Of a stretch of DNA of 64,000 nucleotides, positions 22,029 through 32,147 are shown piece by piece (the first letter of the stretch is position 1; each line of letters starts with the position of its first letter). The notes under the pieces are model-generated. The model did no database searches, had not been told where the DNA came from, and worked only from the letters and a program-made list of their open reading frames with translations. The stretch is from Gamsiella multidivaricata (Eukaryota > Mortierellomycota > Mortierellomycetes > Mortierellales > Mortierellaceae), in NCBI RefSeq assembly GCF_025024155.1, contig NW_026251725.1, positions 310,001-374,000 on the forward strand. The letters are read 5' to 3'. The translations under genes were made by a program, and so were the position numbers.

Positions 22029-24658
22029 ATGGATCAGCAACGCACACCGTCCCATGGTGAACATGAGGTGGTCCTCACCATGGAAAAGGACATGGCTGCC
22101 AATGCACGATCCCTCAAGGAACGCCGTGGGATCCAGCGCGCCTTGGGCTTCAAGAACATCGTGATCTACGTCCTCATCTACACCAACCTCTTTCTTGCAT
22201 CAAAGCTGTTCTTCGATTGGTCCTTGGAGCAGAACAAGAGCAAGAACGACGGTGCCCTTTCGGCCTTTGCGACCAAAGCACTAAAGGAAGGCGAGGGCGA
22301 GGGCGAGGGCAGCGACGCATCGACACCTGAATTCTGGATTAAGATGGCGCTCATCGTATTACTGGTATTGATTGGAGGCATTTTTGCTGGTAAGTTATAA
22401 TACTATGGCGTCCAGAAGGCGGAGGATCAATAATTATCCGCCCAGGACGCGGTGTAGCTCTTGTCTTCGCGTTTTCTAACTACTGGTTGTTTTTGACGTC
22501 TTTGGTAAAACAACCGTAGGATTGACGATCGGCTTGATGGGTCTGGACGAGACCAACCTACAAGTTTTGATGGCCTCAGGATCCCTCAAGGAGCGGGCTC
22601 ATGCCGAAACCGTCCAAAAGCTGTTGGCCCGTGGAAAGCATTGGGTGCTTGGTAAGTTCGTCGTTGGGCTACCCCCGCTCTTGTTCGCTTTTTTTTTTTT
22701 TTTTTTTTTTTTTTTCATGCAGTCTGGCTTGTGTATTGTTGTTTTTGTGCTGTGTCCAATCGGATTTGCATGACAAAAGCACTCACGAGAGCATTGTCGA
22801 GACTAAAAATCCGCTTGCGCGTCCATCCTTTATTTGTGTGCCTATTTTCATGCCAATAGTGACCCTGCTACTGGGAAATGTCATCGTGAACGAGACCCTC
22901 CCGGTTGTCCTGGATTCTGAACTTGGCGGAGGAGTTTTCGCTATCCTAATCTCTACTCTGCTGATCGTCGTTTTTGGAGAGTAAGTTTGTCATGTCCAAC
23001 TTTGATATTAAAACCAAGAATGAGCACATTTTCATTCGGTGGCCGAATTGACGCTAGCACCACTCAAAAACTCTGAATCAACAATGGCCGTCTTTAGGAT
23101 TATCCCTCAGGCAGTGTGTGCTCGCTATGGACTTGCGATCGGTGCCTACTGCGCCAAGCCCATGTTGGTGCTCATGTACCTCATGTCGCCCGTGGCCTAC
23201 CCTATCGCCAAGCTTTTGGACTCTTGGTTGGGTGTCCACCACGGGACGACGTACCGTAGGACTGAGCTCAAGACCCTCGTCTCGCTCCATCAGATTGACG
23301 GAATTGGCGAGCTCACAGACGACGAGGTGACGATTATTGCCTCAGTTCTCGATCTTAAGGAAAAGTCCGTCTCCTCCGTCATGACCCCTCTCGAGGATGT
23401 CTTCACGCTCAGCGAGGATGCGATCTTGGACGAACATTTGATGGATGAGATTGTCTCTGCTGGATATTCCCGTATCCCTATTTACAGGCACGACGATACC
23501 AGCAACTTTATTGGCATGCTGCTCGTCAAGCGCCTGATCACCTATGACCCCGCGGACCACATCCCCGTGCGACAGTTCACCATTAACTCATTGCCAGAAG
23601 CCGCGCCCAACACCAGCTGTCTCGACATCTTGAACTTTTTCCAAGAGGGAAGATCACACATGGCTATTGTTACCTCGGAGCCTGGCGGGTTTGGCCACCC
23701 TGTGGGTGTGATTACATTGGAGGATGTAATCGAGGAGCTCTTGGGTGAAGAAATCGTGGACGAGTCCGATGTCTATGTCGATATTCACAACAAGATCAAG
23801 GTCATCCGGAAGCCATCCAGGAACGTCAATATGATCAAGAACCTGAAGTCTCTGCTCCGATCCCCCGCGATCGGTGAGTCAACCCCGCTCTTGGGCAACG
23901 CGAATGGGCGAAAATCAACAATGCCAATCGACAGCAAGTATATGGCAAGCGGAAAGACCATCTTGCAGACCAGAAAGTCCTCATCGGCGTTGATTGATAC
24001 CACCACTGCCCATAACACAGCCGTCAACGCCAGCACCACAGCCACCTCTGCTAACAAGGACATCACGTCTGAAGCGGATGTGAACAAGACCAATGGAACG
24101 TCCAAGGATAATGCAGCGTCCAAGGACAGCGAAGCACCCAAGAACAATGGGGTGCTCAAGCATGACGAAGTGCCTGAGGAAGCTGCGCCGCCCAAGGACA
24201 ATGGAGTGCCTGAGACGACCGCTGCTGAGCACGCGGATGGGCATGCAGTCAACTTCAAAGAGAATGCCGAGGTCATCCCCCCGCGTGAAGTCACGACTCC
24301 TGCAAACGAGACACAGTCCTTCACTGAGACGCAACTAGCAGTGAAGACACCGCAGGAGGATATGAGCCTGGTTATTGAGATACCTGAGGCTACAGGCACC
24401 TACTCTATTAACACGCCATCAGAGATTATTGCAGCCGCCATTGAATCTGCTCACCTCTCTAAGGAATCTGCAGCCGCCATTGAAGCTGCTCAGCTGTCTG
24501 AGGAACCTACAGCCGAGGAGACGGAGACTTCTCAGCCTTCTAACCCAATTTCAGAATCTGCATCGACCTCCACTCTTTTGGCCCAGTCTGAGAGCTCGAA
24601 CACTCCAGGACCCAGCCCCTCCAAGAAAAAAAAGAAAAAGAAAAAGTCCAACAAGTAA
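22029..24658 (+). CDS. MAM3: CNNM/Mam3-family metal transport protein (DUF21 + CBS pair)
   Basis: CNNM/CorC-type membrane proteins act in Mg2+ and divalent-metal homeostasis, usually at vacuolar or plasma membranes. Model: exons 22029-22389, 22520-22651, 22860-22980, 23098-24658; 724 aa. An extra N-terminal hydrophobic segment lies at about 43-62. The DUF21 core (about 105-250) begins [16 protein letters not shown] and contains [16 protein letters not shown] and [15 protein letters not shown]. The CBS pair spans about 300-430 ([10 protein letters not shown], then SRIPIYRHD, then [18 protein letters not shown]). The last 280 residues are disordered, with degenerate repeats rich in Lys-Asp-Asn and Ala-Ala-Ile-Glu. 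They end in a poly-Lys tail that could be a nuclear or phosphoinositide-binding signal. Intron 2 contains a 27-T run. It converges with MED6, with 122 bp between stop codons. Confidence 0.92.
22689..22715 (+). repeat. Poly-T (27 nt) in CNNM intron 2
   Basis: Pure T run inside intron 22652-22859, ahead of a distant acceptor. Its length is likely polymorphic or misassembled. Confidence 0.9.
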
Positions 24659-24780
24659 AAAGTAATGCCTTGCAAGACGGGAGCGTAGCTGCATCAGGAC
24701 AGAAAGGATGAAGCAAGAAATAAAAAAAAGTTTTGTATTCTTATGAACACATGTCTATAAATTGTATTGCCGTCGGGTGT

Positions 24781-26223
24781 TTATTTTGGATCGATAGTCT
24801 TGGTCTTCTTCCGCCTCTTTGCTGGTATAGCCGATGGCGTTGCAGGTCCCGCAGCTTGGTTCGCGCCTCCTGCCGATGGCGGTCGGCCCTGTGAGCTGCC
24901 TCCTGCCCCAGCATTCGTATTGATACCCATGTTCGCTGCGGCCGCTGAGGCCTCTTCGCTCTTTTTTCGCCTCTTGTTGGCAGCCTTGGGGGCATTTCTC
25001 GAAGCGGTCGATGCCGCCGCAGCAGCACTCGTTTCGCCTTCCTGCTTGACCTTTGAATCTGCTCCAACAATTGCGGTGGAGGACGAAGCGCCACCATTAG
25101 CTGCGTTTCCTGATTGGAGCATAAACTGTTGCATCTGTGCACGCTGATCTACATCCTTGATCGCTCTATCGACCGCAATCATAAAGTCCTGTGAAAGAGT
25201 AGTTCCAGCCTTGGCGGCGCTTGCTCCTGCTGCCGCTGCTGTCGCCATTGATGGGGTTGACGCGCCAGGTATTGCGGATGGTCCATCAACTATTGTCGAC
25301 TTCCAATGGTATCCGGTTGAGGGGTGGAACTCAGTCATGACCCTAGCTTCATTGAACGCACTTTCGACGTGGTACAAGCTGCCGAGCTGTTGCCAACAAA
25401 AGTCATAGCTGTTTTAATAAGCGTCCATGGAGATAGTGAAGCAGTCAGATGATAGCGAGCACAGCGTCAACAGCTTACAATCCGGTTCGAGAGAAGGGTC
25501 TGAAGGTCTGGACATTGGTAGATGCTTCCTTGAAGGACGTAGTAGATCGCCATGGGCTTCACTGTTTTCGATTAGAAGCATTAAGAACCGTTAGTGCATC
25601 CTTCAAACGACTTGCACAAAGATCATTCACATGGTAATAAGCGCATACCTTCTTGGGGACTCCTTCTCCTTTGTTTCTGGATGATAAATAACGTTGGATA
25701 CCGCTCATGGACCAGCGCGAACTCGATTCCTGTCATCTCACTATAGAAAAGTATAGGGCCCGAGACCCATAATTGTTAGCCAACATAGCTCCTCGCAATA
25801 AACGTAGTTTTGGTGTCCTGTCTCCCATATCCAGTGCAGGATACCTGAGACGCTGCTTCATCTCTCCTAGGTTGTTGAACTGGGTTTGCATCCTCAGGAC
25901 GGCATTGTTGCATTCAGGGTCCCAGAACGGCGAGAGTGCAAAATAGTCGAGTACGTTATCTGGGTTCAGTCCGCCCACGCCCTACAAAGCACGGAAGCAA
26001 TACACATAGCGCGGTATCTGTTATAAAGGTGCCAGAGTCCTGTTGCCTTTGCAAAAGATCAAAAGCGCGTTTTTTTTTTTTTGGCGAAGAGATGACCAAT
26101 GAGTCCGATGGCATAATACGGTACCATAATCCACTCGTGAAAGCGCCATTCCATGTTTAACAAGTTTGTGTCTGCATTGCCGCTGCTACCGGATGCACCC
26201 GCCTGTGGATTGCCTGTTGCCAT
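24781..26223 (-). CDS. MED6: Mediator complex subunit 6
   Basis: A head-module subunit of Mediator that bridges activators and RNA polymerase II. Model on the minus strand: exons 26223-26125, 25981-25845, 25740-25649, 25561-25479, 25386-24781; 338 aa. Conserved blocks are NLLNMEWRFHEWI (about 20-32), NPDNVLDYFALSPFWD and NNAVLRMQTQ, then TGIEFALVHERYPTLFII, YYVLQGSIYQCPDL, and VESAFNEARVMTEFHPSTGY with a terminal W. This is the complete MED6 signature. After about residue 165 the tail is Ala/Gly/Ser-rich with two basic clusters (KRRKK). It shares a short divergent promoter with the FIST gene. Confidence 0.93.
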
Positions 26224-26443
26224 GGTAGTGATAGTATAGCTCCTGTTCCTGGCGGTTGGTATAAAGATCACTTCGACAGTGGAAGGACGAAGTGCCTGGC
26301 TGAAATCCCTAGAACACACGGCGGGAGAAAAATCCATGCGACCTGCGAATGAAATCGCACCAATAACCTTAAATCCCCGCCGTGTAGTGCAATTGTGCCG
26401 AAAGGATCCAGCCATCGACAAGAGGATCAACAACTTCTTCGGC
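26224..26443. promoter_or_regulatory. Short divergent promoter between MED6 and the FIST gene
   Basis: The two ATGs lie 220 bp apart (112 bp if the FIST protein starts at 26336). A TATAAA on the plus strand sits at 26260-26265. Both transcripts must initiate here. Confidence 0.4.
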
Positions 26444-27714
26444 ATGTTTCTGTCGCGCTCATTCGCCTTTGCAGGACCATCCTTTGGCAAAGGAACAGGA
26501 ACCACAGCGCTCAGCATAAGCAACGCGCGCTTGAGGAGGGCACTCTGGACAGCAGCAACGTGCTCGCACCCGGATCTGGCAACCGCGCTTTCTCGGTGTT
26601 TCCCTGCTTCAGACCCCTCAATATCCACACCCACTGATACGAAAAATTCCGTGACAATTGTCCTTGCTTCAAGATCCTATCCAGGAAATGATCTTCTCGA
26701 TCTTCCTGCCAAGCTCCCTGCTCATATCGCGCAGTCCTCCATTATCCTCGGAGCAGTCGTCGATCGCGTACCAACACACTCTGGACATGGTGTCTCCACA
26801 TTAACACTCACACCCACCTCGACCTCCGCAACACCTTCATCGGGCCGTCTGATCGCCTGTCAGCCATTCTATCTCTCGGGCGCCGAATCACGTCGCAAGC
26901 GTATGAAAGAAAAATCCGTCGGCAAATGGGCTCGATCTCAGGACATCGAGGAACGCAGCCTCGATACCGCAGATGCCTGGTCGGCCTTCAAGAGTATTTC
27001 CACTGGACGCAACCAGGTCAAGGTTCCTGAAGCAGTCCTCCCGCCTCACCCATCCAGTGCGTCCTCTTCATCAGAACAAGGATCGATGCAGGACATCTTA
27101 ATGATTTCGGATTTGGAAGTGCACCAGTTTCTGGAGGCATTGGACGCTTCGAACCTGGATGCCTCCAAGGTCGGACTACTTGCGAGCTCTACACCCTTCA
27201 TTACTGGGCGACCAGTGACCATGTTCTACGATGGAAAGGTCGTGCAAGACGGCGTCCTTGGTGTATCAATGATCAAAGATGCAACAAGAAAGGACGGCGA
27301 TGACACGAGCAGGACATCCGTGGAGTATCCGTCCTTGGCGCCTTTAGGGCCTGCGATGCAGATCACAAGGTACAATTGGCTGTCGCCCACTACCGCTACG
27401 GTGAGAATAACATGAACATAACGTGCCCCTTGTGAATAACACATCTTGGTATGACTCAATACGATAGATGTCGTGGTAACATTATTTTGGAGCTGGATGA
27501 GTCCAACGCAACAAGGCTCTTACTCGATCGTCTGCAGACCACCACATTGACGAAGGACAAGGAATATTTCTTGGCGACTGGCGACCCGATCAGTGCCACG
27601 GGAGGCTCAGACCTGAACATTGATATGGTACAGCTCCCTTGATTTACTTGGCCCATACATTTCATCCGCAGCAAAGTCAATCCGTTGGTATCGTTGAATA
27701 ATAACCTCTTGAGC

Positions 27715-27745
<31 letters not shown>

Positions 27746-28227
27746 GAGTGTATGCAGACAAAGGCGACAGTTCACAAGATCACTGGGGGGGATCCTAGCA
27801 AGGGCAACATGGCCGTCGATACAGTCCACGATCTCCAAGAGGGTCAGTGGGTTCAATTCATCCACCATGACAAAGATGTGCGCCAGGGCCATTATAATCC
27901 CCTGCAAAGTAATAGTCAAGGTATGTGCCAACCTACCAGCAAGCCCCGCTGTGTACATATCACGGCCGCCTATACCTCGGAAATTAACCGTCTGCTATGG
28001 TTTCCTCTATCGCCCGGTACTGACATATAGCATCTCTGAGATTTTCAAGCACGGATCCCAATAACACTATCGAAGGCATCTCGACGGAGCCACATCAGCA
28101 GGATGCGGAGGAACCGGTCCAGGCCGTGTTTGGAGGTTCCAGCGAAAACGGCTTTATTATGGGGCAGCCAGAGGGGCAGACATGGGTCTGCAATGTCACC
28201 GATAGCGTGATGAAGCATACCTTTTGA
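26444..28227 (+). CDS. FIST-domain protein, possibly mitochondrial
   Basis: FIST N and C domains are signal-input modules found in bacterial sensors and in eukaryotic FBXO22. Model: exons 26444-27369, 27468-27627, 27758-27920, 28031-28227; 481 aa from this start. Features: VTIVLASRSYPG early and IILGAVVDRVP (FIST_N-like), GRPVTMFYDGKVV, then RCRGNIILELDESNA (typical 'rGNxIxELdG' of FIST) and the C-terminal VFGGSSENGFIMGQ. The N-terminus from M26444 (MFLSRSFAFAGPSFG...) is Arg/Ser-rich and acid-free, like a mitochondrial presequence; an upstream in-frame ATG at 26336 would add 36 residues. No F-box was seen. Intron 2 carries a 26-T run. A ligand-binding role is inferred from the fold only. Confidence 0.75.
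27715..27740 (+). repeat. Poly-T (26 nt) in the FIST gene intron 2
   Basis: Pure T run within intron 27628-27757, close upstream of the acceptor, where it can serve as the polypyrimidine tract. Confidence 0.9.
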
Positions 28228-28458
28228 AGAGCGAGAAACTTTGGATCTCTAAACATAAAGATTATGGACCACAATCCATTATGATGTTTTGAAAAATCCT
28301 CATCTAATGTGGCATTCTACGATTTTATTGGTACAATATAGCGATCGAAGCTTTTTTTCATGTCCTAAGTGCATGCATTTTTTCTATGCTATGTTCATAA
28401 ATCCTGCAGATGAAACTGTATGTTTGAATGAAAGTGGTATGGGTGAATAAACAAATAG

Positions 28459-30519
28459 CTACTCTTCAAAATTGAATTGCGATAACTTTGCTCCGGTGCC
28501 GTCAAGCGCATGTGGATGATTGATCCGCTTCTTTCTCGGACCCGACCCTGCCGCCGGTGGGTTGTTCAACCAGTCCGTGGTCAGCTCCTGCGATGTCTTC
28601 TGTGCCCGATGCTGATCATGGCCGCTGCCGTTGTCATAATGTCTTCCTCTTCCGTCTGCGATTCGCGACAGAACATCACCAAATCGATCTGCGATATGAG
28701 AGGCTGCAGGTGGAGGGCCCGTCCCGGCAGAAGACGGCGTCGTAGGCGAGTAAACCGTTGCGGTCGTGGGCGAAGCAAGATCCATCGTTGGCGACATGAC
28801 TCGGTCTTCACCGAGACTGCCCATGGAGGATGCACCGGCGGAGCTCGTAGTATTGGAGATAATCGATAGCAAAGCCGAAGTGGTCGAACTATCACCAGAA
28901 CTCGTGTTCGATAGCGCAGGGGAAACAGCACCGTCGCAGTCAAGGTTCAGATGCGAAGCCATCGTCGCAAGCACAGTTCCGACGCGTGCTTGAGAGTGTC
29001 CCGATGATGAGGGTGGGCCTACGGCTGTTGTTGGTGTAGATTTTGGAGCAGATGTAGGTGTGGGTAGATCAGGTGGAGGAGTGGAGAGAAGACGGGGGAG
29101 AGGGAATGCTGCTATGGCAGAGGTGCTCGGTTGAGCAGCGGAGGTCTGGGCCAATAAATGCCCGTTTGCGGGCCTCGTTGGAGATTCTGGAGGTGGATCT
29201 TGTGGTTCGTGCTGTTGCTGCTGGTTTCTTCGGATGGAGTAGATGCGTCTCACTGGTCGTGCTGGCGGTGATGGTGCGGAGAATGAGGCAGGAGTAGGTG
29301 AAACAGCTTGATCCCGGGAAGGGCTAAGACATGCCGGAGGCGAAGCAGGGGCATTGGAGCGATTGCCAGCGTGGCCTGGATTCGCAGAGGAGTCAGCATC
29401 TACAGGAAGCAGATGGTCAGTTGCAGCCAGATATGGCTTAAGCATCAAGTAGGTGGAATTCAGCTCTCTTGATGGTCCATCTTCGCTGTCGGGGTGAAGT
29501 TTGGTGTCGTTTTTGGCAAGGGGCATAGGTATCTCTTCTGTAAACTGTGGCGGCTGATAGTCGTCAGGGAGGATGGCCTGTGGCGCCAATCGACGCAGTT
29601 CTTCTTTTGTCATGAATGAATCCTGGCCCATGTCTGCATTCTGAGGAGCGACACTGGAATTTTGGGTCGGGATAATAACGGCAGCTCTTGCTGGCCTTTG
29701 CTCTTGTGCCTGTTGACTGCTCGATGTGCTTGAATTAGTGCCTGGGCCCGTTAACTTGGGCGATGTCCTTGGACCGGTTCGCGACGACCCTACATCAGGC
29801 AGACCCGGACTCCTCGGAACGATCACCAAATCTGGCTCGGAGATGTCCAGATCGACATGTCTGATCGCAGGTCTCGTTATCGTGGTGACAATCTTTGACG
29901 AGGGCGTGATCGATGTGCGTGTGATAACAGGCCGTTGTAGCTGCAACGGCCGAGGAAGCGGTGATGCTCTGAGGAGATAATCTCTGGTATTTTCTAAAAC
30001 CCTATCTTCTTCGGGCGACAATATATTCTGCTGTGGGGATGTCGTTGAGGAGAGCGGCGCACCGCGGTGCGGATTTCTCCACGAGGAGGAGTTGTTGCCG
30101 GTCTGTGAATGATGAACAGGCGGTGGTACTGAAAACCCATGATAAGAGGCATTCGATACGGGTTGCGTTTGTTCGTGGGACTCCGATATTGTCCTGAGGG
30201 CAACAAGGTCGCTGCCGCCGTTGTGCCTGCGGCCGTCATTATCCTCGAGATCTCTGTTGCCGCGATGTTGCTCTGCGGGTAGAGCGCTAAATCCACTGTT
30301 GCTGAGAGCAGCGTGGATATGGGATAGCTTTTGCCTCTTGGACTGGTAGAGAGTATCTTCTTCAAAGTGTGGATATTGGACCTGGGTCTGCCTTGATGCA
30401 TCCTCCGTGCGCCTGGCTCTTTCACGACGGTTTCTTCTTCGTTTGACACAGATAAGGAAGACGCCGACGACGAGTACCAAGGAGACGATCATGATCACGA
30501 CGGTTGACGAAGCGTCCAT
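28459..30519 (-). CDS. Single-pass membrane protein with long disordered tail
   Basis: I do not recognise this protein. It is one uninterrupted exon of 686 codons, starting at ATG 30519. Residues about 7-26 form one transmembrane segment (VVIMIVSLVLVVGVFLI). It is followed at once by a strongly basic stop-transfer (KRRRNRRERARR), predicting a few residues outside and a large cytosolic tail. The tail is rich in Ser, Pro, Thr and Gln, with several proline-rich blocks (for example PPPDLPTPTSAP) that could bind SH3 or WW domains. The end (LSQFNFEE) is acidic/aromatic. This resembles fungal wall-sensor-like or 'alphaherpes gE-like' architectures only in layout; no catalytic domain is visible. It converges with the FIST gene (231 bp). 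Confidence 0.75.
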   Translation of the reverse strand: MDASSTVVIMIVSLVLVVGVFLICVKRRRNRRERARRTEDASRQTQVQYPHFEEDTLYQSKRQKLSHIHAALSNSGFSALPAEQHRGNRDLEDNDGRRHNGGSDLVALRTISESHEQTQPVSNASYHGFSVPPPVHHSQTGNNSSSWRNPHRGAPLSSTTSPQQNILSPEEDRVLENTRDYLLRASPLPRPLQLQRPVITRTSITPSSKIVTTITRPAIRHVDLDISEPDLVIVPRSPGLPDVGSSRTGPRTSPKLTGPGTNSSTSSSQQAQEQRPARAAVIIPTQNSSVAPQNADMGQDSFMTKEELRRLAPQAILPDDYQPPQFTEEIPMPLAKNDTKLHPDSEDGPSRELNSTYLMLKPYLAATDHLLPVDADSSANPGHAGNRSNAPASPPACLSPSRDQAVSPTPASFSAPSPPARPVRRIYSIRRNQQQQHEPQDPPPESPTRPANGHLLAQTSAAQPSTSAIAAFPLPRLLSTPPPDLPTPTSAPKSTPTTAVGPPSSSGHSQARVGTVLATMASHLNLDCDGAVSPALSNTSSGDSSTTSALLSIISNTTSSAGASSMGSLGEDRVMSPTMDLASPTTATVYSPTTPSSAGTGPPPAASHIADRFGDVLSRIADGRGRHYDNGSGHDQHRAQKTSQELTTDWLNNPPAAGSGPRKKRINHPHALDGTGAKLSQFNFEE

Positions 30520-32147
30520 GATGCATGGGTGAGAGTAATTCTTGGTGGTGTTGAGGTGGAGTGGGAGCAAACAATTGCTTGGTTCCTGGTTCCTGGTTCC
30601 TGGTCCGTTGGCCGTCAGGGGTAACGCTTAAAAAAGGGATAGGACAAAGTATGAATATGGTAACTTTTGGATAAAGATGGAAATCCAGATGTACCGAATA
30701 TAATTGGGCTGTGTTGAACGCGGACTGGAAGGAAACGAAAGGGGCAAAAACTTCGCCTTGATCTCGTTCTTCTTTTTGAGAGATTGATCTCACTAGGAAT
30801 GATCATCCCTCATCAGCCCTCCACTGCAAGTTGGCTGATTGGTTGATTCCCTCCTTTCCAGAAACACAAGCAACGCCCTGGAGAAGGAGGGTTGCATTAG
30901 AGTTGTTGTTTACTTCAACTGTGGGACGTATTCTCTTGTACCTTGCCCTTTCTTTCTTTCCTGCTGTGTTTGTTGACACTCTGTCCTCGTCGATCAAAAT
31001 AGCCACGCATGCAAGCAAGCGCACCCCAGGAAGAGGGGCATAAACATCCTTGATCGATTAAAATGAATGGAGAGCTCGAAGATGTTGACCATCAATGGCG
31101 CGAGAGACAAAGAAAGAGGGTAATGATATGATGTGGTTGAGCCCAATTCATTTGCCAGCGTATTCCAAACAAAGAATCACCAAGGGAAACATGGTTGCAT
31201 GCATGCATGCATTGCATGGCTATTTTGTTTCGGATGGGCATGTGTTCATGGTCGATTGCTGCCCCGCTTTTAGATCTAATTGCTCCCCTCCCTCTGCCTT
31301 TCTGCCACAGATAACAACATCATTAACGCACCAGTCAACCAGAACCTTGCCTCGTATCAATTGGACCAATGTGGATAACCCTAGAGCTGCCACTGAGTAA
31401 TACTGGTAGGTTGGTAGGTTAACTCAATCTTGAATTTCGCTCAGCACAGCGATGCACCCATGCCCATGACTATCCTCTTTATCTTCATATTTTTAGGTCT
31501 TTGTTTATGATGGGTATCATGTACTACCCTCCCTTCTGTCGCTCATTCCGCGGGATGCAATGCATCACTTGAAACGCGGTGGCTAGCGTTTTGTTTGCGC
31601 CTTGTTGAGTAGACTAGGGGTGGCTACACAAAACTTGTTTATTTTTCTGGTGCTGCTTATTGGTCACCTTTCTGCCCTCTTGCCGTTTTCATTTCAGGGT
31701 GGCAGCATTAACGTGGCGAGAGCTGCAGGTCCTTAGTATCCGTTCAAATGAAAACAGTGACAACAAAAAGAAATGAAAAAACGGCCAAAACAGAAGGACG
31801 ATTAGACATGGCTATTCCTCCGACTCATCCTCTGCTGTGCTACGTGTCTGGACCCAAGGACATCTCCGGGGAAATTTCGGCCTTTTCTTTTATTGACCAT
31901 TGCCATAGTAAGCACCCATGTTTGTAGACGGGCCAACAAAATAAATGGTACATGGTCTGAGCCAGCAATGTTTGAACCTATCTTAAAGTACACTACCCTT
32001 GCATGGCTGTAATATCGTCCAAGAGTATTTTATCGGGCTGTGCTTCGTGCTTACACTTTATTGCCTTTAGGCTTTACTGCAGATCGGAAACAAACACTTC
32101 TAATCTACCTTCGAAGCACGTTCCTCAGAGGAATGGCTGCCATTCGC
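30520..32147. other. Intergenic region
   Basis: 1.6 kb. It contains a GGTTCCT triplicate (30581-30605) and a GCAT tetranucleotide run (31198-31213). Short frames only; no exon or RNA gene is supported. Confidence 0.4.

Noticed and set aside
28510..28869. Arg-rich plus-strand frames opposite the membrane protein
   Set aside because: Shadow frames of a Ser/Pro-rich coding exon.
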